Shown piece after piece: positions 28,436-36,400 of a stretch of 39,317 bases of DNA. Under the pieces are notes generated by a model, which worked only from the letters and a program-made list of their open reading frames with translations, did not search any database and was not told the origin of the DNA. The stretch is from Deltaproteobacteria bacterium (GTDB taxonomy: Bacteria; Desulfobacterota; Desulfobacteria; Desulfobacterales; G020354645). The stretch's first letter is position 1. Each line of letters begins with the position of its first letter. The translations under genes were made by a program, and so were the position numbers. The stretch covers positions 3,097,729 to 3,137,045 of the forward strand of contig CP070652.1 in assembly GCA_020354645.1 (NCBI GenBank), given 5' to 3'.

Positions 28436-29197
28436 TTATAACTTGGTCTTGGGCTGATCCTTTCCACCGCCTCCCAGATAAAGCCTATGAATACGAATAT
28501 CTTTTAAAAGTTCCACACCGGAACCTCTGAAACGGACCCTGCCCATATCAAGAACATACCCCAGATCTGAAGCCTCCAGGCCCTGGACGGCATTTTGCTC
28601 AACCATCAGTATTCCAATACTTTTTTCACGATTCAGCGATATTATCTTCTCAAAAACCAATTTGCGAACTTTGGGCGCCAGACCAATGGAGGGTTCGTCG
28701 ATGAGCATAAACTTTGGATCCAGAATCAGAACCCGCCCCATTTCTATCATCTGCTGCTCACCACCGCTTAAGGCATATGCCTTCTGGTTTCGATACTTGT
28801 ATAGAATGGGAAACATGTCGAAGACTTCCTGAATTCGATTTTCCACCAGGTGTTTATCTTTAAGGATAAAACCACCCATTCGCAGGTTTTCCCAGACCGT
28901 CATTTCTGGAAAAATTGTTCGCCCCTGGGGCACATAGGATATACCGCGATGCATGATCTCATGCGGTTTCATATCGGTAACATCTTCCCCGTTCAGGTTA
29001 ATGGAACCGGATTCCACATTTGTCAGGCCCATGATTGCTTTGAGCACGGTAGACTTACCAGCGCCATTCGGGCCAATAAGACAGGCTATTTCTTTCTGGG
29101 TGATTTTCAAGGAGATCGCGTGTAGGATTTTCACTCCTTTGGTATAAGATGCCTCGACATCATTGAGGCTGAGAATATCAGTCTCCGAGATAGGCAT
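28436..29197 (-). CDS. livF: ABC transporter ATPase (LivF type)
   Basis: A 253-residue ATPase: Walker A GPNGAGKST, ISYVPQGRTIFP in the Q-loop region, signature LSGGEQQMIEMGR, Walker B FMLIDEPSIGL and VEQNA as the switch histidine equivalent (LivF proteins carry glutamine-containing EQN here). ATG 29197 is chosen because GAGGAGG lies six bases upstream; the longer frame from 29257 has no such site. It overlaps the end of livG by 20 bp, a sign of coupled translation. With LivG it powers the importer. Confidence 0.93.
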   Translation of the reverse strand: MPISETDILSLNDVEASYTKGVKILHAISLKITQKEIACLIGPNGAGKSTVLKAIMGLTNVESGSINLNGEDVTDMKPHEIMHRGISYVPQGRTIFPEMTVWENLRMGGFILKDKHLVENRIQEVFDMFPILYKYRNQKAYALSGGEQQMIEMGRVLILDPKFMLIDEPSIGLAPKVRKLVFEKIISLNREKSIGILMVEQNAVQGLEASDLGYVLDMGRVRFRGSGVELLKDIRIHRLYLGGGGKDQPKTKL

Positions 29198-29906
29198 CCA
29201 GAACCTCCTCATTTTGCTGAATTTCTGCCGGCTCTCCCTGGGCCAACTTTCGCCCATTGTGCAAAACGATAATATGCCGGCAAAGATTCATCACCACGTC
29301 CATGTTGTGTTCGATGATGAAAAATTCCTTGCCTTCCTTGTTTTCTGCTCGAATCCAGTCATTTATCACAGCTTGAAGTGAAGGGTTGATACCTGCCGAA
29401 GGCTCGTCCAAAAGCACTGTATCGCAATCGATCATGAAAGAAAGTATCAACTCCAGAAGTTTACTCTGGCCAAAGCTCAGCGTGGAAGCCGGTTCGTGCA
29501 TATAAGCCTCCAAACCGATGGTTTCCAGAAGCCGCTGGGCCTTATCCAATTTTTTCTTTGTTTTTGGACTTCTCAAAAGGTTGCCTATTCGATTGGTTCG
29601 TGTGGGGACTAAAAGGTTTTCCAATAAGGTCAGTTTTGGAAACACACGGGTTATCTGGAAGGTTCGAATGATGCCTAACTCAACCACCTGGTGAGGTTTA
29701 AGTCCATCAATAGGCTGCCCTTTATATAAAATTTGACCGCCATCCGTGGGAAGAAAACCCGTTAGGAGATTGAAGAGGGTGGTTTTGCCGGATCCATTGG
29801 GTCCTATCAGGCCGGTAATGGTTCCTTGAGACATCTGGAAACTGACTTCATCCAAGGCGCGTATACCGCCAAAATCCTTAATAACTTTTCGAATCTCAAA
29901 ACTCAT
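29178..29906 (-). CDS. livG: ABC transporter ATPase (LivG type)
   Basis: A 242-residue ATPase: Walker A GPNGSGKTT, a degenerate signature LSFGQSKLLEL, Walker B TVLLDEPSAGINP and the switch histidine in IIEHNMDVV. LSFGQ instead of LSGGQ is normal for LivG proteins. ATG 29906 has AAAAAGG upstream, and the gap to livM is 39 bp. It pairs with LivF as the heterodimeric motor of the amino-acid-type importer. Confidence 0.94.
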   Translation of the reverse strand: MSFEIRKVIKDFGGIRALDEVSFQMSQGTITGLIGPNGSGKTTLFNLLTGFLPTDGGQILYKGQPIDGLKPHQVVELGIIRTFQITRVFPKLTLLENLLVPTRTNRIGNLLRSPKTKKKLDKAQRLLETIGLEAYMHEPASTLSFGQSKLLELILSFMIDCDTVLLDEPSAGINPSLQAVINDWIRAENKEGKEFFIIEHNMDVVMNLCRHIIVLHNGRKLAQGEPAEIQQNEEVLDAYLGD

Positions 29907-29945
29907 CGATCTACCTTTTTAAGTTCCACGAACGTATCATAGCGG

Positions 29946-30935
29946 TTATGCAACTTTTGTTTTTGATTCAAAAGCAGTGGCCGTCTTCTTTGGGTCGCGG
30001 AATTTTTCTTTTAAAGAGAGAAGGCCTCCGGGCAGGTAGATGGCCAGAAGGGTCAGGATCAGTCCGAAAATAATAAGTCGACCCTGGTGGCCTAATGCCA
30101 GACTGAAGACTTCCGATAGCATAACCACAACAGCGGACCCGAGAATCGGACCGGCGATCGTTCCAATCCCACCCAAAATGGCCATTAAGAGTATATTGGC
30201 GCTGTAAAGAATGCTGAAGCAGGAGTCCGGATTGACATATTCAAGATAAGAAGCGTAGAGCCCGCCTATCACCCCTGGAAAAAAGGCTGAAACCATAAAA
30301 GCGATAACCTTATGCTTGGTCGTATTGATACCTGCACCCGCGGCCTTTTCTTCATTCTCCCGTATTGCCATCAGGCCTAAACCTAAACGCGTTTTTATGA
30401 TTAGATAGACTGTCAGGGTGGTTAAGACAGCAACCAGTAAGGTGCCGTAATAATAGGGTATCTTCTCGATATCAGTGCTAAATGAACTCATGGGCATGAG
30501 TACGCCTTCAGCGCCCCCGAAAATTTCCACATTTAAAAATACATACCGACCGATCGTGGCAAGCGCTAAGGTTGCAATGGCAAAGTACGGACCCTTGAGC
30601 CTCAGCGAGACGTAACCAAAGATCAGAGCCACCAGACTGCTCAAAACACCGGCGATTAAATAGGTTACAACTGCAGGAACGGATAGAAAAACCACCAGCA
30701 TTGCGGTAGTGTAACCCCCAATTCCGAAAAACAGGACATGCCCAAAAGAAGTATAACCTGTGTACCCGCCTGGAAGGTTCCAGGACTGAACCAGGGTTGC
30801 GTAAATAAAGATAACAATGAGAATATGGTATAAATGGCGATCCCGAACAAAAATAGGTAAGAGTATGAGCAGAACCAAAACAAGGTTCGTCATCCAAAAT
30901 CGCATCTCTCTCCAATTTTGATGCTGAAAGTTCAA
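29946..30935 (-). CDS. livM: Branched-chain amino-acid-type ABC permease (LivM)
   Basis: An inner-membrane permease of up to 329 residues. The family hallmark GGYTGYTSFGHVLFFGIGGY lies near residue 60. About nine hydrophobic segments follow, and AIRENEEKAAGAGINTTKHK is the cytoplasmic loop that contacts the ATPase. The start is uncertain. TTG 30935 overlaps the livH stop and has AAAGGG eight bases before it, while ATG 30905 has GGAGAG very close. The C-terminal 20 residues are polar and Lys-rich. Confidence 0.92.
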   Translation of the reverse strand: MNFQHQNWREMRFWMTNLVLVLLILLPIFVRDRHLYHILIVIFIYATLVQSWNLPGGYTGYTSFGHVLFFGIGGYTTAMLVVFLSVPAVVTYLIAGVLSSLVALIFGYVSLRLKGPYFAIATLALATIGRYVFLNVEIFGGAEGVLMPMSSFSTDIEKIPYYYGTLLVAVLTTLTVYLIIKTRLGLGLMAIRENEEKAAGAGINTTKHKVIAFMVSAFFPGVIGGLYASYLEYVNPDSCFSILYSANILLMAILGGIGTIAGPILGSAVVVMLSEVFSLALGHQGRLIIFGLILTLLAIYLPGGLLSLKEKFRDPKKTATAFESKTKVA

Positions 30936-31813
30936 ATGCGTTGCCCTTTGGTCCCCAAAAGCCCCTGTGGCCTATGGACTAGCGTGATAATAAGAATTGC
31001 AAAGGCGACAAACGGCCCCCAGGCAGCCCCTATGTAATAAGCGGCCAAAATTTCAGCGACTCCGATAATTAATGCGGCAATAATGGCACCGCCTACCTGG
31101 CCCAGACCTCCCAAGATTACAACGCTGAAAACCACGCCCAGCCAGCTCCAATGGAGGGAGGGGTAGAAGGAGTAAATCATGCCCATTAGAGAGCCGCCAA
31201 CCGCGGCCAATGTGGCAGAAATACCGAATACGATCACAAATATTCTGTCTACATCAACGCCAAGAATTTGGGCGGTGTCCCTATCCTGACTGACGGCCCG
31301 GATAGCCCTGCCGGTTTCCGTATTCCTGAGGAATATCAGCAGGGTGAAGATAACCAGGCATGCCATGCCGAAAGCGATGGTCTTTGGCAGCGAAAAGACG
31401 AAACCTGATAAGAGAAAACTCTTGCCTTGATACACCGAATGAATCGCATTGTAGTTGGTGGTCCATATGAGGCCGATTGTGTTTTCCAGGGCCAGAATGA
31501 GACCGAAGAAAGCCAGCAAAGCTGCCACCGGTGGTGCATCCTTCAGGGGGGCCACTACCAAACGGTATACGGCAATTCCAATGAAAAACATAACCGGCAT
31601 GGTAATCAACAGCGAAAGAATCGGATCCAGGGAAAGCGTTCTGTTTACACTATAACTAAAATAACATCCTAAAATTATGAGAACACTGTGTGATATTTGG
31701 AGAACCCGAACGACTCCGAAAATGAGAGACAGGCCGGAAGCCATTACGGCATATACACCTCCCAAAAGAACCCCGTTTATAAGCAATTGAGCAAATATGA
31801 AAAAAGACTTCAT
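30932..31813 (-). CDS. livH: Branched-chain amino-acid-type ABC permease (LivH)
   Basis: A 293-residue permease with about eight membrane segments. The LivH core is NGVLLGGVYAVMASGLSLIF, followed by GVVRVLQISHSVLIILGCY. The coupling loop is RAVSQDRDTAQILGVD. ATG 31813 follows the DUF4392 gene by 7 bp and its stop overlaps livM, so the set is one transcript. It forms the membrane channel with LivM. Confidence 0.93.
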   Translation of the reverse strand: MKSFFIFAQLLINGVLLGGVYAVMASGLSLIFGVVRVLQISHSVLIILGCYFSYSVNRTLSLDPILSLLITMPVMFFIGIAVYRLVVAPLKDAPPVAALLAFFGLILALENTIGLIWTTNYNAIHSVYQGKSFLLSGFVFSLPKTIAFGMACLVIFTLLIFLRNTETGRAIRAVSQDRDTAQILGVDVDRIFVIVFGISATLAAVGGSLMGMIYSFYPSLHWSWLGVVFSVVILGGLGQVGGAIIAALIIGVAEILAAYYIGAAWGPFVAFAILIITLVHRPQGLLGTKGQRI

Positions 31814-31820
31814 GAAAAAA

Positions 31821-32888
31821 CTATGCGGTGATTTTTTTGCTGAGACTTATTCCTTTTCGGACCAGTTCTCCTAAAAGTTCAACGAGACTCATGTGGATGC
31901 CGACATCCAGGGCGTCGGCTCCCCCACTCACGTATCCGCTACCCCCATCGATAAAGCCCGCCCCAATGCAAGATTCTAAAATTCGCCTTTCAATTTCGGG
32001 TGAATGAAATATCCCCCGATCCCCGACAATGAGCGCTATCATCGCATCCACGCCGTATGCCCCCCAATTAGAGACTGCCGCCGTTACCAATAGATCGGTT
32101 TTTGTCACCGGCACGATTCCGGCCCCACAGCCGCAGCGACACTTTTTCCCATATGGCAGCCAGGAACGAAGTTCTTCGGCAATGACGCCCATACCGATTT
32201 CGTTTCCGCCATCGCCGATACCAATGGTTAGGATACCTTTTTTGGAGGCTTTGCGAACCAATACATCAACTTTGGCCATGTGGTTGGTGGTGTCATCACC
32301 ACGGCTTGTGTGAATGACTCCTTTTTCATTTACCCCCCCCTTTTCGATGACGACGAGGGCACCGGCAGGCAGCGAATCCAATAAATTTTCTGCGCCTTTT
32401 TCGGCATCGCGAAAATCAATTGGGAAATCAAGCACTGCTGCCGCATGTAAAGGTGCCCGTGACCGCGCTGCAGCCAAAGCTTCTTTTGGTGACAGAATCT
32501 TGAAGCCTGCGGCGTTTGCCACATCTTTCATTGCCATGACGAGCTGGCTTTCAATAAGAAAAATCGGAACAATGTTTTTGGCTCGATGCAGAGCCATACC
32601 CAGGCTTGCGGCTCCCGGTGGGCCATCAGTTTCTGCGATATCTGGGTTAATGTGGGGTCTGTCCGGCCATCCAGTTGCAATGAGTATGACTTGTTCCGGG
32701 CCAACCGAGTTCAGCAGGCGTTCTGCAGCAATAAGCGTTAGCGGCCCTTTGGATTTGCTGCGGGCATTTTGGTACAGATTTGCCGAGACGGCTCTAAATG
32801 GCAGGTCAACCGTTATTAAACGGTCGACATTCTCAGCGACCTCCCTGAAAACATGTGTATCCGTTTCTATGTTTTTGGGCACAAACAT
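31821..32888 (-). CDS. DUF4392 (D-glutamate cyclase-like C-terminal domain) protein
   Basis: A 355-residue protein matching DUF4392, the domain also found at the C terminus of vertebrate mitochondrial D-glutamate cyclase. Conserved stretches are ATGWPDRPHI (about 71-80), ETDGPPGAASLG (86-97), DFRDAEKGAENLLD and GIGDGGNEIGMG (223-234). It also has a C-x-C-x-C cluster at 250-254 (KKCRCGCGAG), a possible metal site. The family dehydrates D-glutamate to 5-oxo-D-proline in vertebrates; bacterial substrates are mostly untested. It lies 16 bp after the FadR-type regulator and 7 bp before livH, which suggests that it acts on the imported compound. Confidence 0.87.
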   Translation of the reverse strand: MFVPKNIETDTHVFREVAENVDRLITVDLPFRAVSANLYQNARSKSKGPLTLIAAERLLNSVGPEQVILIATGWPDRPHINPDIAETDGPPGAASLGMALHRAKNIVPIFLIESQLVMAMKDVANAAGFKILSPKEALAAARSRAPLHAAAVLDFPIDFRDAEKGAENLLDSLPAGALVVIEKGGVNEKGVIHTSRGDDTTNHMAKVDVLVRKASKKGILTIGIGDGGNEIGMGVIAEELRSWLPYGKKCRCGCGAGIVPVTKTDLLVTAAVSNWGAYGVDAMIALIVGDRGIFHSPEIERRILESCIGAGFIDGGSGYVSGGADALDVGIHMSLVELLGELVRKGISLSKKITA

Positions 32889-32904
32889 GGCACTTCTGAA
32901 TGCT

Positions 32905-33630
32905 TTACAGATAGCGGTTGACTTCGTTTACCGTTCGGCTGAAATGATCAAAGGCCAACATCTTGGCTTTATCGCGATCGCCGGATTCTATGGCTTCAAG
33001 CATTTCTTGGTGATGCGGATAATAAAAATTTATATGTTCGAAGTCTGAAAAATGCTTTTGGCAGACTTCCCGCCATAAGGGTTGGTTTTCAACTTCGAAA
33101 AGAAATTCCATTATCCGTATGAGTACTGAATTATGCGTTGCCTTCGCTATGCTAAGGTGAAAGTTGCGGTTTGCCTGAAAATAAAGCTCGAAGTCGTGAA
33201 TATCTATGGCCTCTTTCATTTCTTTTAGCTTCAAACGCAGGTCTGCTAAGTCTTCTTCATCAGCCTCGGTTGCCGCAATTTCGAGTATCTTTTGCTCGAT
33301 CGCTTGCCGCGCTCGCAGCACCTCAAATGGACTCTCATTTTCTTCAAGCATGGTGATCGCGTTTGCATTTGATTGACGCCGTTGAATATCTCTTTTCACA
33401 TACGTTCCGTCACCGACTATGATGTCAACGACCCCCATTATCTTTAAGGCACTTAAGGCCTCTCTAACGGGTGGTCGGCTGACACCCATTTCCTCGGCGA
33501 TCGTACGTTCCGATGGTAAGCGCTGACCCCGTTTGAATATACCTTGCTGGATAGAAGCCAATAGCTTCTCCGCAACTACGGAACTCTTTTTTCTGCCCTC
33601 GAAATCTCTGATTTTTTGGAAATGAATCAT
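32905..33630 (-). CDS. GntR-family regulator, FadR/FCD subfamily
   Basis: A 241-residue regulator. The N-terminal winged helix (about 14-80) contains LPSERTIAEEMGVSRPPVREAL, the GntR recognition helix, ending in GDGTYVKRD. The C-terminal all-helical FCD domain (about 95-235) has metal- and ligand-type histidines in ANRNFHLSIA, HHQEMLEAI and FDHFSRTV. It is the first gene of the operon, and a perfect palindrome lies over its predicted start site. I infer autoregulation and control of the whole transport operon by an organic- or amino-acid ligand. ATG 33630 lacks a clear Shine-Dalgarno. Confidence 0.93.
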   Translation of the reverse strand: MIHFQKIRDFEGRKKSSVVAEKLLASIQQGIFKRGQRLPSERTIAEEMGVSRPPVREALSALKIMGVVDIIVGDGTYVKRDIQRRQSNANAITMLEENESPFEVLRARQAIEQKILEIAATEADEEDLADLRLKLKEMKEAIDIHDFELYFQANRNFHLSIAKATHNSVLIRIMEFLFEVENQPLWREVCQKHFSDFEHINFYYPHHQEMLEAIESGDRDKAKMLAFDHFSRTVNEVNRYL

Positions 33631-33657
33631 AGGGGGAACTATTGATTTAAAAAATTG

Positions 33658-33702
33658 GTATTACCGGTAATACTTATTATGTTCTCATAAAATAATTGTC
33701 AA
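33658..33702 (-). promoter_or_regulatory. Promoter and palindromic operator of the FadR-type operon
   Basis: On the minus strand TTGACA (33702-33697), 17 bp and TAATAA (33679-33674) form a near-consensus promoter. It is followed at once by the perfect 16-bp palindrome GTATTACCGGTAATAC (33673-33658), which would cover the transcription start. It contains the GT-N-AC-type half-sites of GntR operators. The geometry fits repression by the adjacent FadR-type protein. Confidence 0.75.
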
Positions 33703-33874
33703 GAAATTTTCACAAAATTTTTTATTATCTATGCGCGTAAAGTGGTTCTCAGAATAAGGTTCCGCAAAACAACAGTATACGGTGACCCGGCAAGGGATTT
33801 TTTTTGATGGATTCAAAAAATGATCTGTAATTAAAAATATTTTTTTTGACATATCGAATAAAAAAAAATAAGGG

Positions 33875-33883
33875 TGGTATAAT
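33875..33883 (+). promoter_or_regulatory. Extended -10 promoter element upstream of the SDR gene
   Basis: TGGTATAAT is a perfect extended -10. A TTGACA at 33846-33851 lies 26 bp upstream, too far for normal -35 spacing. The intervening DNA is an A-tract. The leader to ATG 34026 is about 135 nt and includes the small palindrome CCTGCGCAGG. Confidence 0.45.
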
Positions 33884-34025
33884 TACCGACACAAGTATCT
33901 TCCTGCGCAGGAAACCGGCGGGGGCGTTTCAGGCGCATCATGCCAACAAATGAATCAGTCTCTAATAAACAGCTCACTGCTGGCGAAGGTTTGTGGGTTT
34001 ATGAATCCCTGTATAAAGAGAAGCT

Positions 34026-34826
34026 ATGGGTGATCGGCTGAAAAATAAGGTGGCCATCGTAACCGGCGCCGGGTCGATTGGACCGGGGTGGGGAAACGGT
34101 AAAGCGACATCCGTCCTGTTTGCACGAGAGGGGGCAAAGGTTTTTGCCGTAGACATCAATCTCGCTGCGGTAAAAGAGACGCAAGAGATTATCCAACAGG
34201 AGGGCGGCGACTGCAGCGTTCACAAAACTGATGTCTCCAAATCCGATGAGGTCAAGGCCATGGTCGATCGATGCATTGACGTCTATGGACGCATCGACAT
34301 CCTTCACAACAACGTGGGCATCACTACACTTGGCGGCCCCGTGGAGACCAGTGAGGAAACCTGGGACCATGCCCATGCCGTTAACCTAAAGAGCATGTTT
34401 CTGACATGCAAATATGTTTTGCCGTATATGGAGCAGCAGACCGGAGGCTCTATCATCAATATATCATCGGTTGGTGCGATTCGTTATCCGGGCTTTTCCT
34501 ACGCGGCTTACTCCGCCTCCAAAGCAGGCATTATGGGGCTAACCAAGGATATCGCTTTGCAATATGCGGAAAAAAATATCCGCGCCAACACCATCCTGCC
34601 CGGGCTTATGAACACCCCACTGGTTACCGCCTCCCTTAAAAAAGCTTATGGAGATGCGGATATTGAAAAAATTATCGCACAGCGCGATGCACAGTGCCCC
34701 ATGAAAAAGATGGGGGATGCGTGGGATGTGGCCTACGCCGCCCTGTTTCTGGCATGTGATGAATCCAAATACATCACCGGCATTCAACTCGTCGTGGATG
34801 GCGGATTGGTCTGTAAATTTTCCTAA
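34026..34826 (+). CDS. Short-chain dehydrogenase/reductase
   Basis: A 266-residue NAD(P)-dependent oxidoreductase with a classical SDR fold. The cofactor motif TGAGSIGPGWGNGKA (13-27) is an expanded version of TGxxxGxG. D43 after the second strand favours NAD. NNVG is at 95-98, the catalytic serine is near 148 (NISSVG), and Y162 and K166 form YSASK. ATG 34026 follows AGAGAAG. The gene is divergent from the FadR-type operon and 450 bp before the TRAP genes. It may oxidise a hydroxy group of either system's substrate. No firm substrate can be given. Confidence 0.92.
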   Translation: MGDRLKNKVAIVTGAGSIGPGWGNGKATSVLFAREGAKVFAVDINLAAVKETQEIIQQEGGDCSVHKTDVSKSDEVKAMVDRCIDVYGRIDILHNNVGITTLGGPVETSEETWDHAHAVNLKSMFLTCKYVLPYMEQQTGGSIINISSVGAIRYPGFSYAAYSASKAGIMGLTKDIALQYAEKNIRANTILPGLMNTPLVTASLKKAYGDADIEKIIAQRDAQCPMKKMGDAWDVAYAALFLACDESKYITGIQLVVDGGLVCKFS

Positions 34827-34864
34827 TACTGTGTTCCAGAAATAACTTTAAAAAGTTTTACAGC

Positions 34865-35075
34865 GGTTTGAAAGCCTTTCGCTCACGCCTGCGAGCATTT
34901 TGCGGACGCCCGCTTTACAGGGCTAAATCAAAAGAACTCGACCTCGGCCCGCTTTGCGGACCTTGGGACTCAGACAGCTTTTGATTTTCATCCGCCTCCG
35001 GCGGATTTGACGCCCTGCTTCAGCAGGCGTCTCCTCCCAAAATGCTCAATGGCGCTCGCAAAAACCTTTCAAACC
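34865..35075. other. 211-nt intergenic element with nested inverted repeats
   Basis: Three nested perfect 10-bp arm pairs are visible: GGTTTGAAAG 34865-34874 with 35066-35075, GAGCATTTTG 34893-34902 with 35038-35047, and AAATCAAAAG 34925-34934 with 34978-34987. Inside are a perfect hairpin at 34990-35006 (ATCCGCC / GGCGGAT) and another at 35010-35031 (GACGCC / GGCGTC plus inner pairs). The whole could fold as a branched RNA or cruciform. No coding potential and no known RNA family is recognised. It may be a mobile palindromic repeat or a non-coding RNA. Confidence 0.7.
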
Positions 35076-35275
35076 TTGTGCTGAATTTTGTAACTTATTT
35101 ACGGGTGGCAACACTAAGCCAATTATCGGAAAAAAGTCCTGATTATCCTGAAATGCTACAGCGCTGGGTTGTCTCAGTTTAACACCGAAGGGGGGTGAGA
35201 AATAAGACCATAAAGCTTCAAAGGGGGAAAGGGATAACAATAAACCGTTTAAAGGATTTTTAAGGAGGAGATAAA

Positions 35276-36334
35276 ATGACTAAAAAAATTCTTACAGCCG
35301 TTGCTTTAACCGTATTGATATTTGTGACCGTGTTGGCTTTGACCTTCGGCTCAAGCGATGCGGCATCCAAGCCAATAAAATGGAAGGGGCAAACTTGCTT
35401 CGGCATTAACTCCCCGTTGGGAAAACACACGATTGTGCTGTGGAAAACATTTGTAGAGGAAATGAGTGGCGGCCGGATGGAGCTCACCTTGCACGACGCT
35501 GGGGAGATCGTACCGTCAACGAAGATTTACGACGCGGTCAGGGACGGCCTGCTCGACTTCGGCCTCAACACCCCAGCCTGGCAGAAGGGCAAGTACCCGG
35601 CCGGCGATCTGTTCTACACCCTTCCTGCCGGCATCCTGGAGTTCAACGACCTGATCCTATGGCTCTACGGCGGCGGCGGCAAGGAGTTGGAGCAGGAAAT
35701 GTACGGCAGAGAGTTGATAGTCTTTCCGCTCGGCCTGACTCCGCCGGAGCAGATTTGGTCCAAGCGACCCATCAACACCCTGGAAGATATCAAGGGATTG
35801 AAAATCAGGGCTGCCGGTCTCTCCATGGATCTATGGGAGAAGCTGGGTGCCTCAGTGGTCCTGCTCACGGGCGGCGAGGTCCTGCCCGCCTTGCAACGCG
35901 GCATGATCGACGCTACCGAGTTCCTCGATCCCTCCTATGACTACACCATGGGGCTTCACGAGGTCTGTAAGTACCGCTTCGGTCCGCCGATCCATATGTC
36001 CAACAACATCTTCCAGCTGCTCATCAAGACCAAGTCTTGGGATGCCTTGCCGGATGACCTCAAGGTCATCGTGGAAAAGGCGGCCATGGCAGCCACTTTC
36101 CAAGGCTACGCCGACTTCTGGCAGAGTTCCATCGAGTTCAACAAGAAGATAGAGGCCTATGGCACCGTGACCACCAAACTACCCAAGGCGGAGCAGGAAA
36201 AGGCCCGAAAACTCGGCATGGAAATCATCAGCGAGAAAGCCCGAAAAGACCCCTTTTTCAAAAAGGTTTGGGAATCTCAAAATGCTTTCATCGAGAAATA
36301 CAAACCCTACTATGATCTGACCAAATTCGATTAA
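35276..36334 (+). CDS. dctP: TRAP transporter substrate-binding protein (DctP family)
   Basis: A 352-residue periplasmic binding protein. The signal peptide (about 1-30) is hydrophobic and ends near SSDAAS. Mature-domain features include DAGEIVPSTKIYDAVRDGLL, KRPINTLEDIKGLKIRAAG with the conserved arginine that binds the ligand carboxylate, and the ALQRGMIDATEF motif. ATG 35276 follows AAGGAGGAG. It precedes dctQ and dctM, from which it is separated by a stem-loop. TRAP ligands are usually carboxylated compounds such as C4-dicarboxylates, sugar acids or keto acids. Confidence 0.94.
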   Translation: MTKKILTAVALTVLIFVTVLALTFGSSDAASKPIKWKGQTCFGINSPLGKHTIVLWKTFVEEMSGGRMELTLHDAGEIVPSTKIYDAVRDGLLDFGLNTPAWQKGKYPAGDLFYTLPAGILEFNDLILWLYGGGGKELEQEMYGRELIVFPLGLTPPEQIWSKRPINTLEDIKGLKIRAAGLSMDLWEKLGASVVLLTGGEVLPALQRGMIDATEFLDPSYDYTMGLHEVCKYRFGPPIHMSNNIFQLLIKTKSWDALPDDLKVIVEKAAMAATFQGYADFWQSSIEFNKKIEAYGTVTTKLPKAEQEKARKLGMEIISEKARKDPFFKKVWESQNAFIEKYKPYYDLTKFD

Positions 36335-36358
36335 GATTTTCCTGCAATCTAAACAGGA

Positions 36359-36388
36359 CCGTCCGCTCCCGGGCGGACGGTTGTTTTA
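36359..36388 (+). terminator. Stem-loop with T-rich tail between dctP and dctQ
   Basis: CCGTCCGC (36359-36366) pairs with GCGGACGG (36373-36380), followed by TTGTTTTA. It has the form of a Rho-independent terminator but lies within the transporter operon. It probably lets most transcripts end after the binding protein and only some continue into the permease genes. Confidence 0.75.
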
Positions 36389-36400
36389 TGGAGGCCAGCG

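Noticed and set aside
32314..33048. 244-residue plus-strand open frame
   Set aside because: It runs antisense through the DUF4392 and FadR-type genes, has low-complexity serine-rich content typical of antisense frames, and lacks a ribosome binding site.
35106..35119. Possible sigma54 promoter TGGCAACACTAAGC before the TRAP genes
   Set aside because: The GG and GC elements are nine rather than ten bases apart and the TTGC element is missing.
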